This document shows, in pieces, positions 49,709 to 58,803 of a DNA stretch of 64,000 nt; the stretch's first letter is position 1; each line of letters opens with the position of its first letter. The position numbers and the translations under genes are program-made. The notes beneath the pieces were generated by a model, which was not told where the DNA came from, did no database searches, and saw only the letters and a list, made by a program, of their open reading frames with translations. The DNA lies in the NCBI GenBank assembly GCA_964492775.1, contig CAZBLH010000002.1:67440-131439 (forward strand). The letters run 5' to 3'. Origin of the DNA: WRDS01 sp964492775 (GTDB taxonomy: Bacteria > Actinomycetota > Coriobacteriia > Anaerosomatales > PHET01).

Positions 49709-50398
49709 ATGGACGTTCGCCTTCTCTCTCACACGCCCGACCCCGAGCGCTTCGTGGCCGTAGCCGCGCGCCTTTGCTATGCGCCTGTCGGAGCAGCTGA
49801 GCTCATGGACAACATGAGCGACGAGGCGGTGCGCAAGGTGCTTTTCACGATAATGCAGAGCGGGCACTTCTCGGCGCTCGAGCACGTCAGCTACACGTTC
49901 GCGATCGACGGCGTATCGCGCGCGCTCACTCATCAGCTCGTCAGGCATCGCCTCGCGAGCTACAACCAGCAGTCGCAGCGCTACGTGTCCTACGCCGAGG
50001 AGCCGGTATTCATCGTGCCGCCCGATGTGGAGGCGGACGAGGCGCGCCGAGCTGCGTTTCTCGGGGCATGTCGCGAAGCGTTCGCGGCGTACCGCCGGAT
50101 GCTCGACGCCGGGGCGGCGCCGGAAGACGCGCGCTACCTGCTCCCGAATGCCATGGAGACCAAGATAGTGGTGACGATGAACGTGCGCGAGCTACTGCAC
50201 TTCTTTGAGCTGCGGTGCTGCAAGCGGGCGCAGTGGGAGATCCGTGATCTGGCCCTGCGCATGCTCGAGCTGGCCGAACCCACGGCGCCCTTCATCTTCA
50301 TGGATGCTGGGGCGGCGTGCCGGAGAGGGCCCTGCTCAGAAGGAAAGATGACCTGCGGTGAGCCGTACGCTAAGGCGCCGAAACGGGAGGCGGTATGA
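49709..50398 (+). CDS. thyX: Flavin-dependent thymidylate synthase ThyX
   Basis: Makes dTMP from dUMP using methylene-tetrahydrofolate and FAD. ATG 49709 (AAGGA upstream) gives 229 aa; the longer in-frame start lacks homology. The ThyX motif RHRxxSxNxxSxR is complete at residues 79-91 (RHRLASYNQQSQR), and ELRCCKRAQWEIR is the second conserved piece. It overlaps the DUF1385 gene by 4 nt. dCMP deaminase and Tmk elsewhere in the window complete this route. Confidence 0.97.
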   Translation: MDVRLLSHTPDPERFVAVAARLCYAPVGAAELMDNMSDEAVRKVLFTIMQSGHFSALEHVSYTFAIDGVSRALTHQLVRHRLASYNQQSQRYVSYAEEPVFIVPPDVEADEARRAAFLGACREAFAAYRRMLDAGAAPEDARYLLPNAMETKIVVTMNVRELLHFFELRCCKRAQWEIRDLALRMLELAEPTAPFIFMDAGAACRRGPCSEGKMTCGEPYAKAPKREAV

Positions 50399-51375
50399 GC
50401 GACGGAACCGAGCGCCTAGACCTGGATTGTCCGGTGAGCCACACGCACATCGGCGGCCAGGCGGTCCTCGAAGGCGTGATGATGCGCGGCAAGTACAACT
50501 GGGCTGTTGCGGTCAGGACGCCCGATGGCTCCATACACACTGAAGAACACGAGCTCGCCAGCGCGTCGCAGAAGCACGCCTGGATGCGCAAGCCGATCGT
50601 GCGCGGGGTTGTCGCGCTGGTGGAGACGATGTCGCTTGCGATGAAGGCACTCTCCATCTCGGCGACCGCTTCCGGTGAAGGGGAGGAGGACGGGGAGCCC
50701 GAGGCTCTCTCGGCCAAAGAGGTCACCATCTCTATGCTGTTCGGCGTGGTGCTCGCCGTTGGGATCTTCATCGTGCTTCCGGCCGTGGTGACGAACCTTC
50801 TCGTGGGTTCGGCTGCGGAACGCCCGCTCGTGTGGAATATCGTGGACGGCCTGCTGAGAGTCGTGGCGTTCTTCGTCTACATCTGGGCGGTGAGTCGGCT
50901 CGAGGATATCCAACGGGTGTTCGGGTACCACGGAGCCGAGCACAAGGTGATCCACGCATACGAGCACAAGCTGCCGCTTGAGCCGGCAATTATCCAGCGT
51001 TACTCGACCCAGCACATGCGGTGCGGCACGTCGTTCCTGCTCATGGTGATGATCATCGCGATTCTCGTATTCTCTCTCGTTCCCGTGCGACTGATGGCCG
51101 CCGCCATCGGCGCGGAGGGCCGGATCATGGTGATGCTCATCGCGATCGCCTCGCGTCTCGTGCTCATCCCGCTCGTGGCCGGCCTGGCATACGAGGTGAC
51201 CGTGAAGTGGGCCGGGAACCATCCAGACAACCCGGTCGTGAAGGTCATGCTATGGCCGGGGCTGATGCTGCAGAACATGACGACGCGAGAGCCGGACGAC
51301 GGCATGGTGGAGGTCGCGGTGGCCGCGGTATTGCCGGTCATCGAGCGTGAGGCCCGCGAGGAAGCGGCTGCCTGA
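50395..51375 (+). CDS. DUF1385 membrane protein
   Basis: 326-residue polytopic protein. Family marks near the N-terminus: HIGGQAVLEGVMMRG, and in the centre FGYHGAEHKVIHAYEHKLPL and MRCGTSFLLMVMIIA. About five hydrophobic helices are seen; an acidic Glu/Gly loop separates the first domain. DUF1385 (YqhQ) is often next to prfA, as here, but its function is unknown. ATG 50395 overlaps thyX. prfA starts 90 nt downstream. Confidence 0.9.
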   Translation: MSDGTERLDLDCPVSHTHIGGQAVLEGVMMRGKYNWAVAVRTPDGSIHTEEHELASASQKHAWMRKPIVRGVVALVETMSLAMKALSISATASGEGEEDGEPEALSAKEVTISMLFGVVLAVGIFIVLPAVVTNLLVGSAAERPLVWNIVDGLLRVVAFFVYIWAVSRLEDIQRVFGYHGAEHKVIHAYEHKLPLEPAIIQRYSTQHMRCGTSFLLMVMIIAILVFSLVPVRLMAAAIGAEGRIMVMLIAIASRLVLIPLVAGLAYEVTVKWAGNHPDNPVVKVMLWPGLMLQNMTTREPDDGMVEVAVAAVLPVIEREAREEAAA

Positions 51376-51465
51376 CGCGCGGCCATTCTCGGCGGAGAGG
51401 GGCCTAGGCCTCAAGCCGCTGCGTAGTAGTGTGAGTGATAGACTCTCAACCCATCAGGTATCGAA

Positions 51466-52554
51466 ATGAAGGATCCGATGCGCAACAAGCTCGAACAAAT
51501 TCTCGCAGCTTACGAAGACCTCACAGCGAAGCTGGCCGATCCGGCTGTATTCGGCGACCAGAAGGAGTATGCGCGGCTCGCCCGGGAGCAGCGCGGTCAA
51601 GCGCCGCTCGCCGAGAAGGCCCGCGAGTATCTGCAGGCAGCGTCGGAGCTCGACGAGGCCCGCGAGGTCATGCGCTCCGAGTCCGACCCCGAGATGCGCG
51701 AGTTCGCTGCCGAGGAGGTACGCGAGATCGAGGCACGCCTGCCTGCGCTCGAGGAAGAGCTGAAAGTCATGATGCTCCCGAGCGACCCGAACGACGAGAA
51801 GGACATCATCGTCGAGATCAGGGCCGGCGCCGGGGGCGACGAGGCGGCGATCTTCGCTGGCGACCTGTACCGTATGTACACGCGCTACGCCGAGCTTCAG
51901 CGCTGGAAGGTCGAGGAGATCGACGCGAGCGAGTCGGACTCGGGTGGATTCAAGGAGGTCTCCTTCCGGGTCCGTGGCGACAAGGTCTACTCGAAGATGA
52001 AGTTCGAGTCGGGTGTGCACCGCGTGCAGCGTGTGCCCGTCACCGAGTCCCAGGGACGCATCCACACCTCCACGGCCACGGTGGCAGTGCTGCCTGAGGC
52101 CGAGGAGGTCGAGGTCGAGATCAACCCCAACGACCTGCGGATCGATGTGTATCGCTCAAGTGGGCCAGGGGGGCAATCGGTCAACACGACTGACTCGGCG
52201 GTTCGGATAACGCACCTGCCCACGGGGCTTGTCGTCCAGTCGCAGAACCAGAAGTCGCAGCTCCAGAACAGAGAGGCCGCGCTGCGCGTACTGCGTGCGC
52301 GCCTGTACGAGGTCGAACTTGAGCGCCAGCAGGCCGAGCTCGGCGCGCAGCGGCGCAGTCAGATCGGCTCGGGCGACCGTTCCGAGAAGATTCGCACCTA
52401 CAATTACCCGCAGGACCGCGTCACTGATCACCGCATCGGGCTGACCGTGCATAACATCCCCGGCATCATGGCCGGTGAGATTGACGCGCTGGTGGACGGG
52501 CTGATCGCCGCCGACCGAGCGGAACGCCTGGCCGCTTTCGCGGACGCAGGCTAG
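51466..52554 (+). CDS. prfA: Peptide chain release factor 1
   Basis: Terminates translation at UAA and UAG. The stop-codon reading motif PxT is PVT at 191-193 in VQRVPVTESQGRIH, and the peptidyl-hydrolysis GGQ is at 235-237 (GPGGQSVNTTDS). 362 aa from ATG 51466; ATG 51478 is possible. The substrate glutamine is methylated by PrmC, encoded directly downstream. Confidence 0.96.
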   Translation: MKDPMRNKLEQILAAYEDLTAKLADPAVFGDQKEYARLAREQRGQAPLAEKAREYLQAASELDEAREVMRSESDPEMREFAAEEVREIEARLPALEEELKVMMLPSDPNDEKDIIVEIRAGAGGDEAAIFAGDLYRMYTRYAELQRWKVEEIDASESDSGGFKEVSFRVRGDKVYSKMKFESGVHRVQRVPVTESQGRIHTSTATVAVLPEAEEVEVEINPNDLRIDVYRSSGPGGQSVNTTDSAVRITHLPTGLVVQSQNQKSQLQNREAALRVLRARLYEVELERQQAELGAQRRSQIGSGDRSEKIRTYNYPQDRVTDHRIGLTVHNIPGIMAGEIDALVDGLIAADRAERLAAFADAG

Positions 52555-52568
52555 AGAGCGGAAGCCTG

Positions 52569-53444
52569 ATGACACGCGAGCGGGTCTGGACGGTCAAGGC
52601 AGCGCTCGACTGGTGTGTGATCTACCTCGCCGAGAAGGGCGATGACAACCCGCGCCTGTCGGCCGAGTGGCTGCTCTCTGCTGCTACGGCTCTCTCCCGA
52701 GTGGAGATCTACGCTTACCACGACCGGCCCCTCACGCCGGAGGAGCGCACGCTGCTCCGGGATGCCGTGAGACGACGGGCGGCGGGGGAGCCGCTTCAGT
52801 ACGTGACCGGGGAGGTCGCGTTCCGGCACCTGGTGGTCAAGATCCGCGAAGGTGTGCTCATCCCGCGTCCTGAGACCGAGGTGCTTGTCGAGGTCGCGCT
52901 GCAGGAGATCTCGGAACGCACCGCACCTCTGGTCGCCGACGTCTGCACCGGCTCGGGGGTGATTGCGCTCTCCGTGGCCCAAGAGCACGAGGGCGCTCGG
53001 GTGTGGGCCACCGATATATCTCCGGTTGCAGTCGAGGTGGCGGCCGAGAACACGGAGCGACTCGCGTTCGGGGAGAACGTGAGCGTGATCGAGGGCGACC
53101 TTCTCGGCGGCTTGCCTGACGACCTGCGTGGGCGCCTCGATCTCGTGATCTCGAATCCACCCTACATCCCGACGGCCGCACTGGCGGATCTTCCTGCCGA
53201 GGTGTCCGGGTTCGAGCCGCGCCTCGCGCTCGACGGCGGTGAAGACGGTCTTGCGGTGTTCAGGCGACTTGCGGCTCAGGCCTCTGAGTGGCTCGCGCCC
53301 GATGGTGTGCTTTGTGTGGAGTTGGATGAATCAAGGGTACGCGCAGCAGGCGATGAGGCGTTACAGTGGTATGTAGAGGTAAGGGTGAAGAAGGACCTCG
53401 CGGGACGGGATCGCGTACTAGTGGCTGCGAGGCCCAGAGCATAG
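52569..53444 (+). CDS. prmC: Release factor glutamine methyltransferase
   Basis: Methylates the GGQ glutamine of RF1 and RF2. The SAM motif VADVCTGSGVIALS is near residue 120, and NPPY (ISNPPYIPTAAL) near 197 marks glutamine N5-methyltransferases. 291 aa. ATG 52569 lies 14 nt after prfA. tsaC follows 37 nt later, the common prfA-prmC-tsaC order. Confidence 0.95.
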   Translation: MTRERVWTVKAALDWCVIYLAEKGDDNPRLSAEWLLSAATALSRVEIYAYHDRPLTPEERTLLRDAVRRRAAGEPLQYVTGEVAFRHLVVKIREGVLIPRPETEVLVEVALQEISERTAPLVADVCTGSGVIALSVAQEHEGARVWATDISPVAVEVAAENTERLAFGENVSVIEGDLLGGLPDDLRGRLDLVISNPPYIPTAALADLPAEVSGFEPRLALDGGEDGLAVFRRLAAQASEWLAPDGVLCVELDESRVRAAGDEALQWYVEVRVKKDLAGRDRVLVAARPRA

Positions 53445-53481
53445 AAGGAGCCAGCAGGACGAAGATTGGGAGGCGGTCGCA

Positions 53482-54126
53482 ATGTCCAAGACCTATCGAG
53501 TAGACCCGGAGAACCCCTCGGCAGAAGTGATGAATCTCGCCGCAAGCGTACTGCTTGACGGCGGGATCGTTGTTTTTCCGACCGAGACGGTTTACGGGAT
53601 CGGTGCGCTAGCTGACTCAAAGTTCGGCCCGCACGAGATATTCGAGGTCAAGGATCGACCACCACATCTGCCCATTCCGCTGCTTGTTGAGACCGAGGAC
53701 GCGCTGGACACCTGGGGCGTAGACGTCCCCGAGTACGCTCACCGCATTGCCCACAAGTTCTGGCCCGGAGCCGTCACGATCGTCGTCAAGGCCTCCGAGC
53801 GCGTGCCGCGCGACTTCCGCGCCCCCGACGGTACGATCGGGCTTCGCTCTCCCGCACACGAGGTAGTCATGGAGCTTCTGCGCGCGACTGGCAGCCCGCT
53901 CTTCACGACCTCGGCGAACACGCACGGGTCGCCTGCGCCGGGCTCCTTCGATGAGGTGGAGGACCGCATCATCGTCGCCGCGGACCTGGCACTCGATGGC
54001 GGCGAAACGGAACACGGTCTGTCCTCCACCGTCGTCCTCGCTACTGGCCCCGAGCCCGTCGTGATTCGCGAAGGTGCCGTCAGGATCGACGAGATCATGG
54101 CTGCCGCTGCGGAGCCCGTCGACTGA
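53482..54126 (+). CDS. tsaC: Threonylcarbamoyl-AMP synthase
   Basis: YrdC/Sua5-family enzyme making threonylcarbamoyl-AMP for the t6A37 modification of ANN-decoding tRNAs. The family beginning VFPTETVYGIGALAD, the FWPGAVTIV strand and TTSANTHGSPAP loop are present. 214 aa, the short form without the Sua5 C-terminal domain. ATG 53482 follows prmC. TACAAT at 54139-54144 lies after its stop, before rpiB. Confidence 0.94.
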   Translation: MSKTYRVDPENPSAEVMNLAASVLLDGGIVVFPTETVYGIGALADSKFGPHEIFEVKDRPPHLPIPLLVETEDALDTWGVDVPEYAHRIAHKFWPGAVTIVVKASERVPRDFRAPDGTIGLRSPAHEVVMELLRATGSPLFTTSANTHGSPAPGSFDEVEDRIIVAADLALDGGETEHGLSSTVVLATGPEPVVIREGAVRIDEIMAAAAEPVD

Positions 54127-54184
54127 CAGGCCGTGCGGTACAATCTCACAGCTTCCGGCACGCTATCGGTGAGAAGGAGACTAT

Positions 54185-54619
54185 ATGCGAGTGGCGCTCG
54201 GTTCTGACCACGCCGGTTTCGAGCAGAAGGAACACCTGAGGGCATTCTTGGAGGGCCAGGGAATCGATGTAGATGACGTTGGCACCACCTCCGCCGAGGA
54301 GTCCGTCGACTACCCGGACTACGCCCAGGCGGTCGCGCATGCGGTCGCTGAGGGGCTCGCCGACTTTGGCGTGCTGGTGTGCGGCACAGGGCTCGGCATG
54401 GCGGTAGCGGCCAACAAGGTCGCTGGTGTTCGGGCTGTGCCGGTCACGACTCCGGACTTCGCCAAGCTCGCACGCGCACACAACGACGCCAACGTCGTCG
54501 CAGTTTCGGGCCGCTTCATCGACCCCGAGATCAACGAGCAGATCGTAAGCGCGTTCCTTTCCACAGAGTTCGAAGGCGGCAGGCATTCAAGGCGGGTTGA
54601 GAAGATCGATCGCCCGTGA
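54185..54619 (+). CDS. rpiB: Ribose-5-phosphate isomerase B
   Basis: Interconverts ribose-5-phosphate and ribulose-5-phosphate. 144 aa, full length. Motifs: ALGSDHAGFEQKEHL at the N-terminus, DYPDYA, the catalytic-site VCGTGLGMAVAANKV with the conserved Cys, and ARAHNDANV. AGAAGGAG precedes the ATG. With transaldolase upstream it fits pentose-phosphate metabolism. A hairpin follows at 54628. Confidence 0.96.
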   Translation: MRVALGSDHAGFEQKEHLRAFLEGQGIDVDDVGTTSAEESVDYPDYAQAVAHAVAEGLADFGVLVCGTGLGMAVAANKVAGVRAVPVTTPDFAKLARAHNDANVVAVSGRFIDPEINEQIVSAFLSTEFEGGRHSRRVEKIDRP

Positions 54620-54627
54620 TCTGCGAC

Positions 54628-54668
54628 GAGCATCGGCCTCTGATTCAAGGGGCCGATGCTCAGTTTCT
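54628..54668 (+). terminator. Terminator-like hairpin after rpiB
   Basis: A perfect 11-bp stem (54628-54638 with 54651-54661) with a 12-nt loop is followed by agtttct. It lies 9 nt after the rpiB stop and 49 nt before glyA. Confidence 0.6.
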
Positions 54669-54709
54669 CGGTACGTACTGATGGTTTCGACCGTAGAGGA
54701 GCACCACAC

Positions 54710-55957
54710 ATGGCATTGAGGTACATCCCGGCGCAGGACCCCGAAGTCGCAGCGGCTGTGGACGCGGAGCTCGCACGCCAGCGCGGCACAATCGAGCTCA
54801 TCGCTTCGGAGAACTTCGTCTCGCCTGCGGTACTCGAGGCAGCTGGAACGGTGCTCACAAACAAGTACGCCGAGGGACTGCCTGGCAAGCGTTACTACGG
54901 AGGTTGCGAGAAGGTCGACATCGTCGAGAACCTCGCCAGGGACCGCGCCAAGGAGCTGTTCGGCGCCGACCACGCGAACGTGCAGCCGCACGCGGGGGCC
55001 CAGGCGAATCTTGCAGCCTACTTCGCCTTCTTGAAGCCCGGTGACACCGTGATGGGCATGAATCTCGCGATGGGCGGCCACCTCACGCACGGTTCTCCGG
55101 TGAACTTCTCGGGCAAGTGGTTCAACGTCGTGCCTTACGGGCTCGACATGGAGACTGAGACAATTGACTACGAGGGCATGGAGCAGCTCGCGCTCGAGCA
55201 TCGTCCCAAGATGATCATCGCCGGCGCCTCGGCCTACCCGCGCGTGATCGATTTCGAGCGCTTCGCACACGTCGCGAAGAAGATCGACGCCATCTTCATG
55301 GTAGACATGGCGCATATCGCGGGTCTCGTAGCGACCGGCGCGCATCCGTCGCCGGTGCCCTGGGCGGACGTCGTGACCTCCACGACCCACAAGACGCTGC
55401 GGGGGCCGCGCTCTGGCATCATCCTCTGCAAGTCGGAGCATGCCGCCGCAATTGACAAAGCGGTCTTCCCGGGCCTGCAGGGCGGACCGCTCGAGCACAT
55501 CATCGCCGCGAAGGCCGTTGCGTTCCGCGAAGCCATGCAGCCGGAGTTCACGACCTACATCGACCAGGTGGTCATCAACGCCAAGGCCATGGGGGCCGCG
55601 ATGGTGGAGTGCGGATTGCGCCTGGTTTCCGGCGGCACCGACAACCACCTCATGCTTGTCGACTTGCGACCCGCCGAGATCACCGGCAAGGACGCCGAAC
55701 ACCTTCTCGAAGAGGTCGGGTTCACCGTCAACAAGAACGCGATCCCCAACGACCCGGAGTCACCGTTCGTCACGAGCGGCATCCGCGTGGGTTCCGCCGC
55801 GATGACGACGCGGGGCTTCTCGGAAGGCGAGGCGCACACGGTCGGTTGCCTGATGGCGAACGCCATCTTCAAGCGTGATGACGCAGCTGCTCTCGCCGAC
55901 ATCAAGACCGAGGTCGACGCGCTCATCGCCAAGCACCCGCTCTATCCCGAGTTGTAG
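54710..55957 (+). CDS. glyA: Serine hydroxymethyltransferase
   Basis: PLP enzyme interconverting serine and glycine and producing methylene-tetrahydrofolate, the one-carbon donor of ThyX. ATG 54710 gives 415 aa; the longer start adds unconserved residues. PLP lysine is Lys228 in STTHKTLRGPRSG; LPGKRYYGGCE and ASENFVSPAV are family motifs. AGAGGAG lies upstream. upp follows after 18 nt. Confidence 0.96.
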   Translation: MALRYIPAQDPEVAAAVDAELARQRGTIELIASENFVSPAVLEAAGTVLTNKYAEGLPGKRYYGGCEKVDIVENLARDRAKELFGADHANVQPHAGAQANLAAYFAFLKPGDTVMGMNLAMGGHLTHGSPVNFSGKWFNVVPYGLDMETETIDYEGMEQLALEHRPKMIIAGASAYPRVIDFERFAHVAKKIDAIFMVDMAHIAGLVATGAHPSPVPWADVVTSTTHKTLRGPRSGIILCKSEHAAAIDKAVFPGLQGGPLEHIIAAKAVAFREAMQPEFTTYIDQVVINAKAMGAAMVECGLRLVSGGTDNHLMLVDLRPAEITGKDAEHLLEEVGFTVNKNAIPNDPESPFVTSGIRVGSAAMTTRGFSEGEAHTVGCLMANAIFKRDDAAALADIKTEVDALIAKHPLYPEL

Positions 55958-55975
55958 GAGGAGGACTTAGGCCGC

Positions 55976-56626
55976 ATGGGGGCAGACGCGCGCTTCGGCG
56001 AGCGAGTAGTGGTCGTCGACCACCCGCTCGTACAGCACAAACTATCGATCCTGCGCGATTCGCGCACCGGGACCAAGGAGTTCCGCGAGCTCGTGCGCGA
56101 GTTGGCGATGCTCGAGGCCTACGAGGCTACCCGCGGAATGGCGCTTGAGGAGACGAGGGTCACCACGCCGGTCACCGACACGCCTGCCCGCCGACTCGCG
56201 GGCAAGAAGATTGTCGTGGTGCCGGTGCTTCGAGCCGGGCTCGGCATGGTCGAGGGCATCCTTGCGCTCGTGCCGAACGCCAAGGTGGGACACGTCGGCC
56301 TGTACCGGGATCCCGTGACACACATGCCCGTCGAGTACTACACCAAGCTCCCTGATGACATCGATCTGAGGGATGTGCTCATCGTCGACCCGATGCTTGC
56401 GACAGGCGGCTCGGCGGTGGCGGCAATCCAGTACCTGCGCGCGCAGGGCGCGAAGCACATCCGGCTGTTGGTGCTGATTGCGGCGCCCGAGGGCATACAG
56501 GAGGTCCTCGATAACACCAGCGACGTCACGATCTACACCTGCGCGATCGACTCGCACCTCAATGATCACGCCTACATCGTTCCTGGTCTCGGCGATGCCG
56601 GTGACCGGCTATACGGGACCGAGTGA
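55976..56626 (+). CDS. upp: Uracil phosphoribosyltransferase
   Basis: Salvages uracil to UMP with PRPP. 216 aa. The PRPP-binding motif is IVDPMLATGGSAVAAI near residue 131, with PVLRAGLGMVEGIL and a C-terminal uracil-binding region GLGDAGDRLYGT. GGAGGAGG stands before ATG 55976. The dCMP deaminase begins 11 nt after the stop. Confidence 0.95.
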   Translation: MGADARFGERVVVVDHPLVQHKLSILRDSRTGTKEFRELVRELAMLEAYEATRGMALEETRVTTPVTDTPARRLAGKKIVVVPVLRAGLGMVEGILALVPNAKVGHVGLYRDPVTHMPVEYYTKLPDDIDLRDVLIVDPMLATGGSAVAAIQYLRAQGAKHIRLLVLIAAPEGIQEVLDNTSDVTIYTCAIDSHLNDHAYIVPGLGDAGDRLYGTE

Positions 56627-56636
56627 GGAGCTTGGC

Positions 56637-57101
56637 GTGACGCGACCGTCTTGGGACGAGTACTTCATGTCGATCGCCGAGCAGGTCTCGGGCCGCTCGA
56701 CGTGCATGCGCCGAAGGACCGGCGCCGTGCTCGTGAAGGGCAAACGCATCCTCGCGACCGGCTACAACGGCGTGCCGGCCGGCCTCGCCCACTGCGAGGC
56801 GGTCGGGTGTCTGCGCGAGCAGCGTGAGATACCGAGCGGCTCCCACCACGAGCTATGCCGGGGAATCCACGCCGAGCAGAACGCGGTGATCCAGGCGGCC
56901 CGCCACGGCATCGCCATTGACGGCTCCACGGTCTACTCGACGCACCAACCCTGCGTACTGTGCGCAAAGATCCTCCTGAACGCGGGTGTGGTCGACGTTG
57001 TCTTCCGCGAGGCCTATCCTGACCCGCTTTCCGAGGAGCTCTTCGCCGAGGCGGGCGTCGTCCCGCGTCGCATCACACCGTCGGGGGTTGCGATTCCGTG
57101 A
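56637..57101 (+). CDS. dCMP deaminase
   Basis: Zinc-dependent deaminase converting dCMP to dUMP, the ThyX substrate. GTG 56637 (GAGGAG upstream) gives 154 aa; the open frame upstream lies within upp. The zinc motif is HAE (78-80) with Cys106 and Cys109 (QPCVLCA), plus an accessory Cys/His set (CEAVGC, HHELC) as in ComEB-type deaminases. It overlaps the next gene by 4 nt. Confidence 0.92.
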   Translation: MTRPSWDEYFMSIAEQVSGRSTCMRRRTGAVLVKGKRILATGYNGVPAGLAHCEAVGCLREQREIPSGSHHELCRGIHAEQNAVIQAARHGIAIDGSTVYSTHQPCVLCAKILLNAGVVDVVFREAYPDPLSEELFAEAGVVPRRITPSGVAIP

Positions 57102-58189
57102 GCCTGCGGCACTATGCGGCACTCATAGCTGTGGCGGCCGTCGTCGCGCTCGTCGCGACGCCGGTCGTTCGGCGTTTGTCGATGAGCCTCGGGCTGCTCG
57201 ATGCGCCCAACGCCCGCAAGGTTCACGTGGCCCCAATCTCCCGGCTGGGCGGCGTCGCGATCTATCTCGGCATCGTCGCCGCCATGACGATGCAGGTGGT
57301 GGGCGAGGCATACCTTGGTTGGGGCGGGTCGGTGCTGAACTCGCAGGAAGGCCTGAGCCTGGGGATCGTGTTTGCCGGCATCACGCTAGTCTTCGTCGTG
57401 GGGCTCATTGATGACGTGTTCGACATCCCACCGCTCGCCAAGCTCGCAGGGCAGGTCGTCGCTGCAGGTGTCGTCGCGGTCGGCGGGCTCTCAATCGAGT
57501 TCGTCGGTAACCCGTTTGGCGGGGGGCTTCTGCTGCTCGGGTTGCTATCGATTCCGGTCACCGTCTTCTATCTCGTCGGCTTCGCAAACGTCATCAACCT
57601 GATCGATGGACTCGATGGTCTGGCCGCTGGAGTGAGCGTCATCGCGGCGTCGAGCCTGTTGGTGCTGGCTGCACAGGGCAATCGGCTCGACGCAGCGGCC
57701 CTGGCGGCAGCACTCATCGGCGCGTGCCTGGGATTTCTGAGGCACAACTTCCACCCCGCATCGATATTCATGGGGGACTCGGGCGCGATGCTGCTCGGCT
57801 TCACGCTCGGAGTCGTGTCGCTTCTTGGCGTGATGAAGACGACCGCGGCCATCGCGCTCGCCGTCCCGCTATTGATTGTCGGCGTGCCGATCTTCGACAC
57901 GGCCTCGGCGATCCTCCGGCGCCTGCGCCACAAGCGGCCGATACACGAGGCCGACGCCGGCCACATCCACCACCGGCTACTGGGCCGCGGCTTCGGGCAC
58001 CGGCAGACGGTCCTGATCATCTACGTATGGTCCGGCGCGCTCGCGCTGGGGGCCTACGCGGTGAGGTATACGACCGGTCCGATCCGGCTGGGCGCCCTTC
58101 TTGCGCTGTTCGCGATCACGGCGGTGATGGCGTACTGGCTGGGGCTCTACGAGGTCGCTCATGTGAGCGAGGGTGACGCGTCCAAGTAG
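57098..58189 (+). CDS. Polyprenyl-phosphate GlcNAc-1-phosphate transferase (WecA/TagO type)
   Basis: MraY/WecA superfamily membrane enzyme that loads an amino-sugar phosphate on undecaprenyl phosphate to begin a cell-wall or surface polymer. About eleven helices, 363 aa. Diagnostic pieces: LDAPNARKVHVAPISRLGG, the Mg-binding NVINLIDGLDGLAAGV, FMGDSGAMLLGF and the HIHHRLLGRGFGHR motif. GTG 57098 overlaps dCMP deaminase by 4 nt. Which polymer it serves is unknown. Confidence 0.93.
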   Translation: MSLRHYAALIAVAAVVALVATPVVRRLSMSLGLLDAPNARKVHVAPISRLGGVAIYLGIVAAMTMQVVGEAYLGWGGSVLNSQEGLSLGIVFAGITLVFVVGLIDDVFDIPPLAKLAGQVVAAGVVAVGGLSIEFVGNPFGGGLLLLGLLSIPVTVFYLVGFANVINLIDGLDGLAAGVSVIAASSLLVLAAQGNRLDAAALAAALIGACLGFLRHNFHPASIFMGDSGAMLLGFTLGVVSLLGVMKTTAAIALAVPLLIVGVPIFDTASAILRRLRHKRPIHEADAGHIHHRLLGRGFGHRQTVLIIYVWSGALALGAYAVRYTTGPIRLGALLALFAITAVMAYWLGLYEVAHVSEGDASK

Positions 58190-58267
58190 CCCGAGCTGAA
58201 TCGGCGTTAACCACAGGCTCCAGGCACGCAATCGGGGTCTTGCTTTGGACTCGCGAGTCTTCGGCTC

Positions 58268-58296
58268 TTGCCCGCAGCCCGACCTTAACGTATTAT
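58268..58296 (+). promoter_or_regulatory. Promoter of the atp operon
   Basis: TTGCCC (58268-58273), 17-nt spacer and TATTAT (58291-58296). This is the best two-hexamer promoter found in the window. A stem, 58296-58303 with 58318-58325, starts at its -10 and covers the likely transcription start. The 270-nt gap after the transferase holds no gene. Confidence 0.6.
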
Positions 58297-58459
58297 GAGC
58301 CGGCTTCCGGAGGCCTCCCGGCTCAAGTGGCGTCCGCGATAGCAGAACCCCCGTGCGCGTTCGGTCTCTATGCGTGTGCGTTGGCGGGACCGAGTACGAA
58401 GATGGCGCACGGCATCAGGGTAGAAACCCCGTAGTCTCTTATAAGAAGGAGTCGAGCGA

Positions 58460-58795
58460 GTGACCCCACTCGTGGGTAGCGTGTACGCAGTAACAGGGGA
58501 CACCGTTGCTGCCGCTATCGTCGGCCTCGCACTGGGAGTCGGCATGTTCGCCGTTGTGCGCATGAGCGTGCGTTTTGTCACGCCCGACGCGCCTGAGATC
58601 GGCGTCGCCCGCGCACTCGCACTCAACATGCTCGCCATGGGCGCCGCATTTGGCGCGCTCGCCGTCGCCTTCCTGTTTGCTCGCACGTATCTCACGGCCT
58701 TCGGGCTCGGCCTTGTGGTCGGGTTCGTCGTTCCGTCGCTGATCGCGCTCTTCACCATGTCCGGTGTCACGAAGGCCCTTGGCTCAGGGAGGTAG
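58460..58795 (+). CDS. AtpI-like small membrane protein
   Basis: 111-residue protein with three or four predicted helices. It opens the atp operon, where AtpI (ATP synthase protein I) is usual, but shares no firm motif with it; the identification is from position and topology. GTG 58460 has AAGAAGGAG upstream. atpB follows after 8 nt. AtpI-type proteins help assemble the c-ring or supply Mg. Confidence 0.7.
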   Translation: MTPLVGSVYAVTGDTVAAAIVGLALGVGMFAVVRMSVRFVTPDAPEIGVARALALNMLAMGAAFGALAVAFLFARTYLTAFGLGLVVGFVVPSLIALFTMSGVTKALGSGR

Positions 58796-58803
58796 TCAAC
58801 CGC

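Noticed and set aside
54620..54709. Riboswitch before glyA
   Set aside because: Only a terminator-like hairpin is present; no glycine, THF or SAM riboswitch core was seen.
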